Program-made: the position numbers and the translations under genes | Notes under the pieces: model-generated | What the model was told of the DNA's origin: nothing | Databases searched by the model: none | Seen by the model: only the letters and a program-made list of their open reading frames with translations | Source: an uncultured Paracoccaceae bacterium | GTDB lineage: Bacteria; Pseudomonadota; Alphaproteobacteria; Rhodobacterales; Rhodobacteraceae | Assembly: GCA_951812615.1 (NCBI GenBank) | Contig: CATOSU010000003.1 | Coordinates: 248,001 to 312,000 of the forward strand | DNA: 64,000 nt | Direction: 5' to 3' | Shown: one piece after another, positions 35,203 to 43,512 of the stretch | Position numbering within the stretch: the stretch's first letter is position 1 | Layout: every line of letters starts with the position of its first letter

Positions 35203-35361
35203 ATGACAATCCAGGCCTCTGGCAGAACCGGTGGAAGCGGAAGCATCGTTGACCCGGATGCATACGAAGACGTTGTGTTCACTGCGCGTTCGCGGAGGTG
35301 CAGCGGCTATGAGTACGTCATTTATGGCCGGGACGCTATGGCGGACGATTTCATTCTCTGA
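35203..35361 (+). CDS. Possible 52-residue hypothetical protein
   Basis: An open frame from ATG 35203 (MTIQASGRTGGSGS, then DPDAYEDVVFTARS) that ends 11 bases into the 3' end of the convergent ImuA-like gene. The ribosome site is weak (GGACGG). Residue composition is protein-like but I recognise nothing. The rest of the 35037-35350 gap shows no other feature. Could be spurious. Confidence 0.35.
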   Translation: MTIQASGRTGGSGSIVDPDAYEDVVFTARSRRCSGYEYVIYGRDAMADDFIL

Positions 35362-35953
35362 CCGCGCTCAGTTCCATGCTCTCGCCCGGCCTGCGGGTTG
35401 CCGTCCATGCCTTGACTGGCTGTGTCCGGGCGCGGCGGCGCTCCAGACGCCAGCGCCGGTCGCGGTTTTCATGTGCGCCGGCCATGTACCAGCGGCTTTC
35501 GATCCCCTGCGCCCCGCCCGCGCCGGGGGTCAGCAGCAGGCCCAGCGGCGCCTCGCCCAGCTCGGCCCCGGTTTCTGCCGCCAGATGCATGCGTCGCACC
35601 GGGGTCAGCCCCGGCAGGCCGGGGATGTCGCACACCACCAGCGGCACCGCGCCCGAGCGCAGCGCCTCTTCCATGCACCACAGCAGATCTTCGGCCCGAC
35701 GGGGATGCACGAACAGGAACCGCGAGGGATCGGCCCAGGGCAGCATGCCGTCAGGGTTCAGCTGACCGGGTTCCCATGCCGGCGCGATCCACAGCACCGT
35801 GCCCGACATCTGACCGGCCAGCCACATGGCAAAGGTCCGCCGCGCCGGGCCGCAGGCCTCGTGCACGCGGGCCTGTACCAGCCGGACCTCGGGATGCAGC
35901 TGCAGCGTCGGTTTGCCCTGATCCGGGCTGCGGGAAAGAAGATGAGTCGCCAT
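35351..35953 (-). CDS. ImuA-like protein (RecA-superfamily), orphan
   Basis: A 200-residue protein resembling the alphaproteobacterial ImuA (SulA-like) proteins: RVHEACGPARRTFAMWLAGQ, VLWIAPAWEPGQLNPDGM, RFLFVHPRRAEDLLWCMEEALRSGAVPLVVCDIPGLPGLTPVRRMHLAAE. ImuA normally works with ImuB and DnaE2 in SOS mutagenic repair. No imuB or dnaE2 gene is adjacent here: the neighbours are an MFS gene and a GNAT gene. The basic C-terminal tail (RRWRLERRRART) fits DNA or polymerase contact. Confidence 0.65.
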   Translation of the reverse strand: MATHLLSRSPDQGKPTLQLHPEVRLVQARVHEACGPARRTFAMWLAGQMSGTVLWIAPAWEPGQLNPDGMLPWADPSRFLFVHPRRAEDLLWCMEEALRSGAVPLVVCDIPGLPGLTPVRRMHLAAETGAELGEAPLGLLLTPGAGGAQGIESRWYMAGAHENRDRRWRLERRRARTQPVKAWTATRRPGESMELSAVRE

Positions 35954-36034
35954 GCGGCATCATTTCATGTTCTTCTTTTGTTCTCAATCCCGGAATGCGT
36001 TGCCCGCGGTGGCCCGATCTGTCAGCCTGACGTC

Positions 36035-36475
36035 ATGCCACCGACCGTCCGACGTGCCAGACCATCCGATGCCGCTGCGCTTGCGGCCTGCATCGCCCGC
36101 GCCTATGCGCAATACGCGGACCGTATCCGTGATTTGCCCGACGTGGCCGCCGGACTTGATGCTGACATCGCCGACCACTTGGTATGGGTCGCTGAACGTG
36201 ACGGCCGGGTACTTGGCGGCGCCGTTCTGGTCCCCGGCGACGGGCATGCGGTTCTGGCCAATCTCGCCGTTGACCCGGACGCCCGCGGTGCCGGAATTGC
36301 AGGCCGGCTCATCGCGCGGACAGAACAGGCGTGCCGGACCCGTGGGATTGGTGTGCTGAAACTCAGCACCCATGCAGAAATGCCCGAAAACCTGTCGCTC
36401 TATGAACATCTCGGCTGGCAAGTGACCGGACGAACGGGCAACAAGGTGCACATGCAAAAAGCAATCGCGCCCTGA
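36035..36475 (+). CDS. GNAT-family N-acetyltransferase
   Basis: A 146-residue acetyltransferase. The acetyl-CoA-binding motif A is LANLAVDPDARGAGIAGRLIARTE (about residues 75-98, with the RGAGIAG loop), followed by LKLSTHAEMPENLSLYEHLGWQVTGR typical of motif B. The frame extends far upstream, but ATG 36035 gives the standard start VRRARPSDAAAL. It diverges from the ImuA-like gene. Substrate unknown. Confidence 0.87.
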   Translation: MPPTVRRARPSDAAALAACIARAYAQYADRIRDLPDVAAGLDADIADHLVWVAERDGRVLGGAVLVPGDGHAVLANLAVDPDARGAGIAGRLIARTEQACRTRGIGVLKLSTHAEMPENLSLYEHLGWQVTGRTGNKVHMQKAIAP

Positions 36476-36496
36476 TCCATCAAGGAAGACAAAACG

Positions 36497-37543
36497 ATGC
36501 AGATGAATCCGCTTGGCCGCACCGGCCTTCATGTCAGCGCGCTGTGTCTTGGCTCGATGACATGGGGGACCCAGACCTCCGAAGCCGGAGGTCATGCCCA
36601 GATCGACGCTGCCCTGCATGCGGGCATCAATTTAATCGACACCGCTGAAGTGTACCCGGTCAACCCGATGTCCAGGGAAGCTGCCGGTCGGACCGAAGCG
36701 ATCATCGGGACATGGAACGCGGCGAACCCGGGCCGCCGCGGCGACTATATCCTAGCCACCAAGGTTTCCGGCAACGGCAACAAGGCAATCCGGGACGGCG
36801 CACCGATTTCGGCGGCGACTATTTCAGAGGCTATCGAAGGTTCGCTGAAACGGCTCCAGACCGACTATATCGACCTATATCAGCTGCACTGGCCAAACCG
36901 TGGAAGCTATATGTTCCGCCAGAACTGGGCTTATGATCCCACCGCACAGGACACTGCCGCCGTACTGGGCAATATGCAGGAATGCCTGGAAGAGCTGGAC
37001 CGGCAGGTCACGCGTGGCACGATCCGCCATGTGGGCCTGTCGAACGAAAGCGCATGGGGCACAATGCAGTGGCTGCGGCTAAGCGACAAACACGGCTGGC
37101 CCCGGATGCAGACCGCGCAGAACGAATACTCCCTGCTCTGCCGGCTGTACGACACTGATATGGCCGAGCTTGGCCATCACGAGGATTTCGGGCTGCTCGC
37201 CTTTTCGCCGCTGGCGGCGGGCATTCTCACTGGAAAGTACCGCGACGGAGCCGTGCCGGAGGGCAGCCGCAAGTCATTGGCTCCGGGAATGTCGGGGCGT
37301 TACACCCAACGGGCAGAGGCGGCCACGGTTGCCTATCTGGACATCGCGCAACGGTACGGGCTGCACCCGGTGCATCTCGCATTGGCGTGGTGTTGCGCCC
37401 GCCCGTTCGTTGCGTCGGCCATTTTTGGGGCAACCACGCTCGCGCAGTTGGAGGTGGCGCTTGGGGCCGCGGATATCACACTGTCCGACGAGGTGATGGA
37501 AGAGATCGCCGCGGCGCATAAGGCGCATCCGATGCCCTACTGA
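36497..37543 (+). CDS. Aldo/keto reductase
   Basis: A 348-residue TIM-barrel reductase resembling Tas/YghZ. The catalytic tetrad is seen as Asp (NLIDTAEVYPV, about residues 50-54), Tyr nearby, Lys (ILATKVSG, about 87) and His (LYQLHWPN, about 127). The NADPH motif is at the C-terminus. It starts 21 bases after the GNAT gene with an AAGGAAG site and is probably co-transcribed. It reduces aldehydes or ketones using NADPH. Confidence 0.92.
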   Translation: MQMNPLGRTGLHVSALCLGSMTWGTQTSEAGGHAQIDAALHAGINLIDTAEVYPVNPMSREAAGRTEAIIGTWNAANPGRRGDYILATKVSGNGNKAIRDGAPISAATISEAIEGSLKRLQTDYIDLYQLHWPNRGSYMFRQNWAYDPTAQDTAAVLGNMQECLEELDRQVTRGTIRHVGLSNESAWGTMQWLRLSDKHGWPRMQTAQNEYSLLCRLYDTDMAELGHHEDFGLLAFSPLAAGILTGKYRDGAVPEGSRKSLAPGMSGRYTQRAEAATVAYLDIAQRYGLHPVHLALAWCCARPFVASAIFGATTLAQLEVALGAADITLSDEVMEEIAAAHKAHPMPY

Positions 37544-37569
37544 CCGCCGCACCCGGACCGGTCGCGATA

Positions 37570-38262
37570 TTATCCCCGGCCGTGCAGGGCGTGGAATATG
37601 TGTGTGAAGGTGGCCGCCCCGAGAATCGGGATCAGCAGGTTGATCAGCGGTATCGACAGTGGCATCGCCATCAGCGTTCCCGCGATCCAGATGGTGCCGC
37701 TGTATTTGCGGCGCAGGGCCTTGGCACCGTCCCGCCCGATCCGGCGCATCGCCGCCAGCATGAAGTATTCCCGGCCCAGCAGGAATCCGTTCAGGCCCCA
37801 GAAAATGAACAACGCCGCCGCCGGGAACAGCGCGTAAACCGCCAGCGCCAGAATGTTTGCACCGATGATCACGCCAAGGAAGTTCAGCGTGTCGCGCAGG
37901 GCTTCGTAAAACGGCACGCCCGGAACTGGCGGCAGATGCGGATAGTGCCGATCCTCGACCGCCTGCGCGACTTCGTCGAGAAACATCGACGTGATTGCGG
38001 ACGCAACGGGAACCATCAGGAACACGGAAAGCGCCAGCATCAGGAAAACCGAAGAAAAGGTCAGCAGATCATCAAGCCAGCGGATTTCCCGGCCTCCGGG
38101 CAGGGTGACGGTTTCACCCAGCCAAGCGTCCAGCACCCACAGGAAACCGGCATAGGCGGCCACCAGAAGGGCAATCGTCAGGAGGATGCCAAGACCCAGA
38201 ACCCTGCGAAACCGCCTGTCCCCCAGTTGTCCCAGCGCCAGCCCGAAGGAGGTAAAGATCAT
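37570..38262 (-). CDS. EI24-domain (CysZ-like) membrane protein
   Basis: A 230-residue membrane protein with about four to five helices: VLGLGILLTIALLVAAYAGFLWVL, FLMLALSVFLMVPVASAITSMFLDEVAQAVEDRHYP, then FLGVIIGANILALAVYALFPAAALFIFWGLNGFLLGREYFMLAAMRR. This matches the EI24/CysZ group, in which CysZ imports sulfate. The ATG at 38262 overlaps the nitroreductase stop as ATGA. A sulfate role is not shown by any neighbour. Confidence 0.85.
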   Translation of the reverse strand: MIFTSFGLALGQLGDRRFRRVLGLGILLTIALLVAAYAGFLWVLDAWLGETVTLPGGREIRWLDDLLTFSSVFLMLALSVFLMVPVASAITSMFLDEVAQAVEDRHYPHLPPVPGVPFYEALRDTLNFLGVIIGANILALAVYALFPAAALFIFWGLNGFLLGREYFMLAAMRRIGRDGAKALRRKYSGTIWIAGTLMAMPLSIPLINLLIPILGAATFTHIFHALHGRG

Positions 38263-38837
38263 TCCGATACCCAACTGGTGATGGTCTTCAGGTCCGGTCT
38301 GGGCCGTTCCGGCGGCGCCGAAGATTCAGTTCCCAGAAAGATCAGCCCGGCAATCCGCTCATTTTCAGTCAGCCCGAACCCTTCCTCGCAGAAAACCCGA
38401 TCGTGGCTGGCCCAGCCGGACAGCCAGTTCGCCCCCCACCCGGGTGCCAGCGCGGCGTTCAGCAACGCGAGACACACCGCGCCGGCAGAAAAAGACTGTT
38501 CTATGGCCGGGATCTTTTCCGAAGGTTTCTGAACCTCGACCACCGCCACGGCCAGATGCCCCTGATCATAGCTGTTGCGCCCTTTGGCAATGTCTTCGGC
38601 GGATTTGCCCAGCGCGTGACCGCGTTCCTCTGCCAGTTGCGCCAGCCGGGGAAAGGCGCCACTTTCGACAACGATGAAACGGAATGGCTCCAGCTTGCCG
38701 TGATCCGGCGAGCGGGCTGCTGCGGTCAGGATGGTTTCAAGTTCGCCGGCATCCGGTACCGGTGCGGACAGTGTCTTGGCCGGACGGGACCGTCGGGTGA
38801 GCAGGAAGTCGAGCGCGGCCGGGTTTGGTGCTGGCAT
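38259..38837 (-). CDS. Nitroreductase-family protein
   Basis: A 192-residue FMN-dependent reductase like YdjA. The N-terminal RRSRPAKTL (about 17-25) contacts the FMN phosphate, AAARSPDHGKLEPFRFIVV is the first conserved block and the GANWLSGW/ENERIAGLIFLGT block is near the end. It reduces nitro or quinone compounds with NAD(P)H. The start is set at ATG 38837; the longer upstream frame lacks family features. It is coupled to the EI24-type gene. Confidence 0.9.
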   Translation of the reverse strand: MPAPNPAALDFLLTRRSRPAKTLSAPVPDAGELETILTAAARSPDHGKLEPFRFIVVESGAFPRLAQLAEERGHALGKSAEDIAKGRNSYDQGHLAVAVVEVQKPSEKIPAIEQSFSAGAVCLALLNAALAPGWGANWLSGWASHDRVFCEEGFGLTENERIAGLIFLGTESSAPPERPRPDLKTITSWVSE

Positions 38838-38962
38838 ATGTGAAGCCTCTTTACATTCAGCCTCCCCTATCTCGGGCGACCTTGGGCGAGTTTCAAGGAG
38901 AATCCGGTGGTACTCCAACGCTTTTCGGGCTGTAATCGAAAAAATGTCCATCCGGAATTCCG

Positions 38963-39190
38963 ATGCTCCGCTCAATTCTGCTTCCGCTTTTCAGCCTTGT
39001 CCTTGTTGCTGCATGTGAATCCGGTGGCGACGGTATGAACGTCTCCGTCAGCGGCAGCGGTGCGGTCGGCGTCAGCAGCGGAACCAGCTACACCAGCTAC
39101 GGCGGCGGCGGCGGGCCTCCGCCGGGACGGACAGCGTCCGAGCGTCAGGCCCGTCGCAACTATTACAGCGGACCGCGCGGCGGCCGGTAA
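38963..39190 (+). CDS. Small lipoprotein A with GPPPGRT...YYxGPR tail
   Basis: A 75-residue protein. The lipobox VAAC ends a hydrophobic signal (ILLPLFSLVLVAAC, Cys at residue 18). A Ser/Gly-rich linker follows and then the tail GPPPGRTASERQARRNYYSG. The tail is shared with the lipoprotein encoded 105 bases downstream, so the two are diverged tandem paralogues. The tail is basic and could bind peptidoglycan or LPS phosphate. Function unknown to me. Confidence 0.65.
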   Translation: MLRSILLPLFSLVLVAACESGGDGMNVSVSGSGAVGVSSGTSYTSYGGGGGPPPGRTASERQARRNYYSGPRGGR

Positions 39191-39295
39191 CGATGCCGTC
39201 AGTCAACAGCGCGTGACCTGTGACGGTTTTGATGGGTTTGGAAACCCGACCCGGTTAGTGTCCCCTTGTCTGCCGTTCAATTCCGGAGCCGTCAT

Positions 39296-39529
39296 ATGAA
39301 AACTATGATCGTACTGCTTCTCACCCTGTCAACACTTGCGGCCTGTGCTCCGGCACCCAGCACGACGGGCAACGCCGATGACGGAAACTTTGTGGGCGGT
39401 TTCACACCGGAACAGGCTGACAATTTCGGTGCAGGCGCGTGGGCCGGACCGCCGCCGGGAAAGACCGAGGCGGAGCGCAAGGCGCGCCGGCAGTATTATC
39501 AGGGTCCCCGCGCGAATGAATGGCTGTGA
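39296..39529 (+). CDS. Small lipoprotein B, paralogue of the preceding gene
   Basis: A 77-residue protein. The lipobox LAAC ends a hydrophobic signal (MIVLLLTLSTLAAC, Cys at residue 17). The middle part (DDGNFVGGFTPEQADNFGAGAW) differs from the first lipoprotein, but the tail GPPPGKTEAERKARRQYYQG matches it at most positions. Sited 105 bases after the first copy and convergent with the HDAC-like gene. Likely outer-membrane or periplasm-facing. No known function. Confidence 0.7.
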   Translation: MKTMIVLLLTLSTLAACAPAPSTTGNADDGNFVGGFTPEQADNFGAGAWAGPPPGKTEAERKARRQYYQGPRANEWL

Positions 39530-39535
39530 CCGGGG

Positions 39536-40645
39536 TTAACCTGACAGCAATTCCCGCGCCATATCGCTGACCACTTCGCGCAGGAATGCGTCGAACCGCG
39601 GCCCCGGTTGCCGGATATCCATGGCATCACCGAACGGATCCGGCGCGGTGATGGAACTGCCGGACAGGGCCTCCAGCGTGGCATGTCCGCAGAAGGGAAC
39701 ATAAACCTCAGAATACCCGCCCTCGTGCACCAGAACCAACCGGCCGCCGCACAGGTCAGCGGCCAGCGCTTTCATGCGCAGAGTCATTTCGCGGAAGGTT
39801 TCCGCAGTTGCCAGCATCCGGGCCAGCGGGTCGGTTGCCGACGCGTCGAAACCGCAGGCGACCACGATCAGATCCGGAGCAAAGCGTTCCAGCGCCGGGC
39901 GCACGATTTCGTCGATACAGGCCAGATAGGCGGTGTGACCTGCCCCCGCGGGCAGGGGCACGTTCATGTTGTACCCTGTGCCGGCACCTTCCCCCCTGTC
40001 CGTGATGTACCCGGTGTCGAGCGGATAGTTGCCCTCCTGATGCAGGCTGATGGTCAGGGTGTCGGCGCGGTCATAGTAGATTGCTTCGGTGCCGTTGCCG
40101 TGGTGCACATCCCAGTCCAGAACCGCGACCTTGCCCAGCCCGTGACGGGCCCGCGCAGTTTCCACCGCGATGGCAATGTTTGCCAGCAGGCAGAACCCGT
40201 TCGGGAAATCCGGCAGGCAATGATGCCCCGGTGGGCGTGACAGCGCATAGGCATTGTCCTGCCGACCGGAAACGACGGCCTCGACCGCGGCAACCGACAA
40301 CCCGGCGGATAAGACAGATATCTCATACCCGCCACTGGCAAAGGGTGCCCCGCGACCCAGTTCACCACCCCCTGCATCCGACATGGACTTGAATTCGTTC
40401 AGATAACTTTCGGGATGCACACGCGCCAGATCGATCCGCTCAACCGCCGGCGCCGATTGCGCATCGAGGTCGGCAAACAGGCCGGTGACCTGCATCAGGT
40501 TGGTCAGACGGCGTTTGGTTTCCGGGCTTTCCGGAAGTCCCCCGGCGGCCAGCGGCTGTACCAACCCTCCGATCGGCAGGGTGAAGGCGTAGTTCCCGCC
40601 GCCGTGCCAGAAACACCGTTCGTCCCAGAAGAAACCGGTTGTCAT
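39536..40645 (-). CDS. Histone-deacetylase-family (acetoin utilisation/polyamine-type) hydrolase
   Basis: A 369-residue zinc amidohydrolase of the HDAC/AcuC superfamily. The two active-site His are in SRPPGHHC (about residues 134-141), the zinc ligands Asp and His in VLDWDVHHGNGTEAIYY (about 173-189), and the distal Asp in FDASATDPLA; the catalytic Tyr is expected in HEGGYSEVY. Bacterial members deacetylate acetylpolyamines or acetyl-lysine. The opening FFWDERCFWHGGG is typical of class II bacterial HDAC-like proteins. Confidence 0.92.
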   Translation of the reverse strand: MTTGFFWDERCFWHGGGNYAFTLPIGGLVQPLAAGGLPESPETKRRLTNLMQVTGLFADLDAQSAPAVERIDLARVHPESYLNEFKSMSDAGGGELGRGAPFASGGYEISVLSAGLSVAAVEAVVSGRQDNAYALSRPPGHHCLPDFPNGFCLLANIAIAVETARARHGLGKVAVLDWDVHHGNGTEAIYYDRADTLTISLHQEGNYPLDTGYITDRGEGAGTGYNMNVPLPAGAGHTAYLACIDEIVRPALERFAPDLIVVACGFDASATDPLARMLATAETFREMTLRMKALAADLCGGRLVLVHEGGYSEVYVPFCGHATLEALSGSSITAPDPFGDAMDIRQPGPRFDAFLREVVSDMARELLSG

Positions 40646-40737
40646 TATGTGCCCTCCGCCAAATGCAGCCGCGACTATCCTTGCCGCGGACCGGATTGTC
40701 TATGGCGCGCCGCGTCGGAATGGATGACATTGCCCAA

Positions 40738-41025
40738 ATGGCGAAACCGAGGATCAAAGACCTGCCGGATCTACGTCATCTGGCCGTTCCCGGCGCGGAC
40801 ATTGCGCTGCGGGCAACGCCCAGGGCCGCGCGTGACGGGATCAGTTTCCGCGACGGGCAATTGCGGGTGTCGGTGACCGCGGTCCCCGAAAACGGGCGCG
40901 CCAACCTTGCAGTCCGGTTGCTTCTGGCCGCCGCGATGGGTGTTGCGCAATCCGATCTGATCCTGCTGCGCGGACAAACGTCGCGGGACAAGCTGTTTCG
41001 CTATGGCGGTGCTTCGCGCAGCTGA
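40738..41025 (+). CDS. DUF167 (YggU) family protein
   Basis: A 95-residue protein with the DUF167 pattern: ALRATPRAARDGI, LRVSVTAVPENGRANLAVRLLLAAAMGV, ILLRGQTSRDKLF. The start ATG 40738 (MAKPRIKDLPDL) gives a family-like N-terminus; earlier ATGs at 40702 and 40720 are open alternatives. The family has no settled function. It overlaps the convergent small gene by 25 bases. Confidence 0.83.
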   Translation: MAKPRIKDLPDLRHLAVPGADIALRATPRAARDGISFRDGQLRVSVTAVPENGRANLAVRLLLAAAMGVAQSDLILLRGQTSRDKLFRYGGASRS

Positions 41026-41240
41026 TAGACACCTTCCGGCAGGTCCAGCGCCGCAGCCAGATCGCGCAGCTGTTCCGTCGAAAGCGTGATCTTGTGCACT
41101 TGTTCTGTCCTTGCGTCGAACTGCTCGATGGTCACGCATTCGGCAAAGCTGTTGATTGTCACATCTTCCAGTAACGGAGCCTCGCCCTCATCGACAAGCG
41201 TGATGACCGTCGCGTCGAATTCATGTTCGATGGTAAACAT
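41001..41240 (-). CDS. Small hypothetical protein (79 residues)
   Basis: Minus-strand frame starting at ATG 41240 (MFTIEHEFDATVITLVDEG) and ending inside the 3' end of the DUF167 gene. It is acidic, with a predicted beta-rich N-half and a helical TEQLRDLAAALDLPEG tail. The codon use and absence of low-complexity sequence support a real gene. I do not recognise a domain. It has no co-directional close neighbour. Confidence 0.6.
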   Translation of the reverse strand: MFTIEHEFDATVITLVDEGEAPLLEDVTINSFAECVTIEQFDARTEQVHKITLSTEQLRDLAAALDLPEGVYQLREAPP

Positions 41241-41352
41241 ATCAGCACAGTGCCGACCGGGTCGCGGCAATTCAACCCGCATTCGAAGCACTGGCAGCCG
41301 CGGCTCGCTGTGTTAAAACACGAAAAACACGGGCTGTAAAAATGGAGTTCCG

Positions 41353-42063
41353 ATGCTTCGGACGATCAGGCTTGCCGTGCTGGGTCTGGCAGCCTGCACG
41401 GTGGAAACCACGGAAATCTCTCCGGTTCCCTCCGGAGCACCGATATCATCGGCGGGCTTCGCAACCGCAGCGGATGCGCAGCGTGGCTTTGGTCACGTGG
41501 TTGCGCGTGTCGAACCGACCGCCGAGCAGGTCTGTCGACAGTACCGCCCGGATTTAAACTGTGATTTCAAGATCATCGTCGACAAGCGCCGGAATGAACC
41601 GTCCAATGCCTATCAGACCATCGACAAGAACGGTCGCCCGGTCATCACGTTCACGCTGGCGTTGATTGCCGAGGCCCGGAACACCGACGAACTGGCCTTC
41701 GTAATGGGGCACGAAGCCGCGCACCACATTCAGAACCATCTGGCGCGGCAGGCTGAAAATGCTGCTGCCGGTGCGGTGATCTTTGCCGGACTGGCCACTC
41801 TGACCGGTGGAAACGCGGCGGATGTTGCCACGGCGCAGGAACTGGGAGAATTCGTGGGCGCCCGGACCTATTCCAAGGAATTCGAACTGGAAGCGGACGA
41901 ATTGGGCACCATCATCGCGCTGCGAGCGGGATACGATCCGCTGATCGGTGCGCAATTCTTCACAAGGATCCCCGACCCCGGGAACCGGTTTTTGGGAACG
42001 CACCCGCCGAATGCCGAGCGCTACACGAAAGTGGTGAACACAGTGAACCGGGTCGATGGCTGA
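41353..42063 (+). CDS. M48-family metallopeptidase, putative lipoprotein
   Basis: A 236-residue peptidase. Residues 1-15 form a short lipoprotein signal (LAVLGLAAC lipobox). The zinc motif HExxH is present as MGHEAAHHI (about residues 119-127), and the third ligand Glu in FELEADELGTIIALRAGYD (about 178). This resembles the LoiP/BepA-type M48 peptidases acting on outer-membrane proteins. It lacks the TPR half of BepA. The ribosome site GGAG precedes ATG 41353. Confidence 0.9.
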   Translation: MLRTIRLAVLGLAACTVETTEISPVPSGAPISSAGFATAADAQRGFGHVVARVEPTAEQVCRQYRPDLNCDFKIIVDKRRNEPSNAYQTIDKNGRPVITFTLALIAEARNTDELAFVMGHEAAHHIQNHLARQAENAAAGAVIFAGLATLTGGNAADVATAQELGEFVGARTYSKEFELEADELGTIIALRAGYDPLIGAQFFTRIPDPGNRFLGTHPPNAERYTKVVNTVNRVDG

Positions 42064-42126
42064 TTTCCGGTGACAATATCCGGGTTTCGGGCCAAACTTG
42101 GCAGGTAATCTGGTCTGGAGTGCCCA

Positions 42127-42477
42127 ATGTCCCTGCTCAGCCGCCGTGGCTTCATCTCGCTTTCAGGTGCCGCATTGATCGGCCCTGCCGTTGCTTTCGC
42201 GCAGGGCGGGAACATTACGGGCCGGTATCGGGCTCAGGGCCGGAACCCCGACGGGTCAATCTATTCCGGCATCGTCGATCTGAACGACGCCTTCGGCAAG
42301 ATCACGATGGTGTGGCAGGTCGGTGACCAGACCTACGAGGGCGTCGGCAGTCGCGAGGGCCGGGTTCTGACAATCGACTGGGGCGCCGCCGACCCTATCG
42401 TATACGTCATAATGCCGGATGGTGAACTGCACGGCACCTGGGCCGATGGCACGGCGCTGGAACGGCTCAGCCGCTGA
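42127..42477 (+). CDS. Secreted hypothetical protein with a Tat-like signal
   Basis: A 116-residue protein. The N-terminus SRRGFISLSGAALIGPAVAFAQ has the twin-arginine motif SRRGFI and an AxA-type cleavage site near residue 25. The mature part (GNITGRYRAQGRNPDGSIYSGIVDL...LHGTWADGTALERLS) looks like a small beta-barrel of repeated strands, as in lipocalin-like or DUF-type periplasmic proteins. No cofactor motif is visible. Function unknown. It follows the M48 gene by 63 bases. Confidence 0.7.
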   Translation: MSLLSRRGFISLSGAALIGPAVAFAQGGNITGRYRAQGRNPDGSIYSGIVDLNDAFGKITMVWQVGDQTYEGVGSREGRVLTIDWGAADPIVYVIMPDGELHGTWADGTALERLSR

Positions 42478-42633
42478 TCCGCCAAGAACCGGAAACCAAA
42501 TCCTCCGGGTCGCTCCTCCTTGTCCCGCTCATCGACGGAACGTCGTCCTCTTCGACCGAAATCGGAGCGTCGCACATCGCCGGCGCGGATCAGACCCGTT
42601 GACAGGCGTGGCTGGCCCTCTCACGGTCAGCGT

Positions 42634-43491
42634 ATGAAAACCCACCCCATCACTGGCGCTTTTGGCGCGGAAATCACGGATGTCGATCTTGGTGCAGGCC
42701 TCGATCAGACCTGCGCCGATGCTTTGCGCTTGGCCCTGTCCGAACATCTGGTTCTGGTATTTCGGGATCAGTTTCTTTCCCCCGAAGACCAACGCGCTCT
42801 GGTCCGGGTGTTTGGTGAACCCTTCGTGAACCCTTACGGTCCGGGACCCGTCGAACACCCCGATATGACGCTGGTCATCAAAGAAGCGCATGAGCGCACG
42901 GGGGTATTCGGCGGTGGCTGGCACACCGATCTCAGCTTTCTTGATCACCCGCCGCGCGGATCGGTTTTGTGCGGGGTCGACATACCGCCCTATGGCGGCG
43001 ACACGATGTTCGCCTCGCAACAGGCCGCGTGGGACACGCTGGCCCCGCCGATGAAGGAATTCCTGAACGGGCGCCGGGCGGCGCATGTCGGCAAACCCTA
43101 TGGCATCAGATGGGCGCCGCCGGTGGAGGAACAGGCGATGAAAGGGTCAACCAAGCGCGGCGATCCTGATGCCGACCGCGAGCGGATGCACCCGATTGTG
43201 CTGACCCATCCCGTGACCGGGCGAAAGGGCCTCTACGTCAACCCGACCTATACCTGCCGCATCGACGGGCTGAGCGAGGACGAGAGCCGCCCGATTCTGG
43301 AACGGCTGTTCGCCCACAGCACGTTGCCGGAACACAGTCTGCGCCTGCGATGGACCCGGGGCATGGTGGCGGTGTGGGACAATTACGAGACCCAGCATTA
43401 TGCCCTAAACGACTATCACGGGTTTCGCCGTGAAATGCGGCGGATTGCGTTTCAGACAGACGGGCTGGAGGCCTGGACCGGATCGGCATAG
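42634..43491 (+). CDS. TauD/TfdA-family Fe(II)/2-oxoglutarate dioxygenase
   Basis: A 285-residue dioxygenase. The iron facial triad is seen as HTD (GGGWHTDLSFLDHPP, about residues 95-109) and the distal His in WDNYETQHYALNDYHGFRREMRRI (about 250-273), whose Arg binds 2-oxoglutarate. The opening ITGAFGAEITDVDL is characteristic. The family uses 2-oxoglutarate and oxygen to hydroxylate taurine, sulfonates or other substrates. The substrate cannot be fixed; no ABC importer gene adjoins it. Confidence 0.92.
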   Translation: MKTHPITGAFGAEITDVDLGAGLDQTCADALRLALSEHLVLVFRDQFLSPEDQRALVRVFGEPFVNPYGPGPVEHPDMTLVIKEAHERTGVFGGGWHTDLSFLDHPPRGSVLCGVDIPPYGGDTMFASQQAAWDTLAPPMKEFLNGRRAAHVGKPYGIRWAPPVEEQAMKGSTKRGDPDADRERMHPIVLTHPVTGRKGLYVNPTYTCRIDGLSEDESRPILERLFAHSTLPEHSLRLRWTRGMVAVWDNYETQHYALNDYHGFRREMRRIAFQTDGLEAWTGSA

Positions 43492-43512
43492 CGGATCAGG
43501 CAGATTGTTCAG

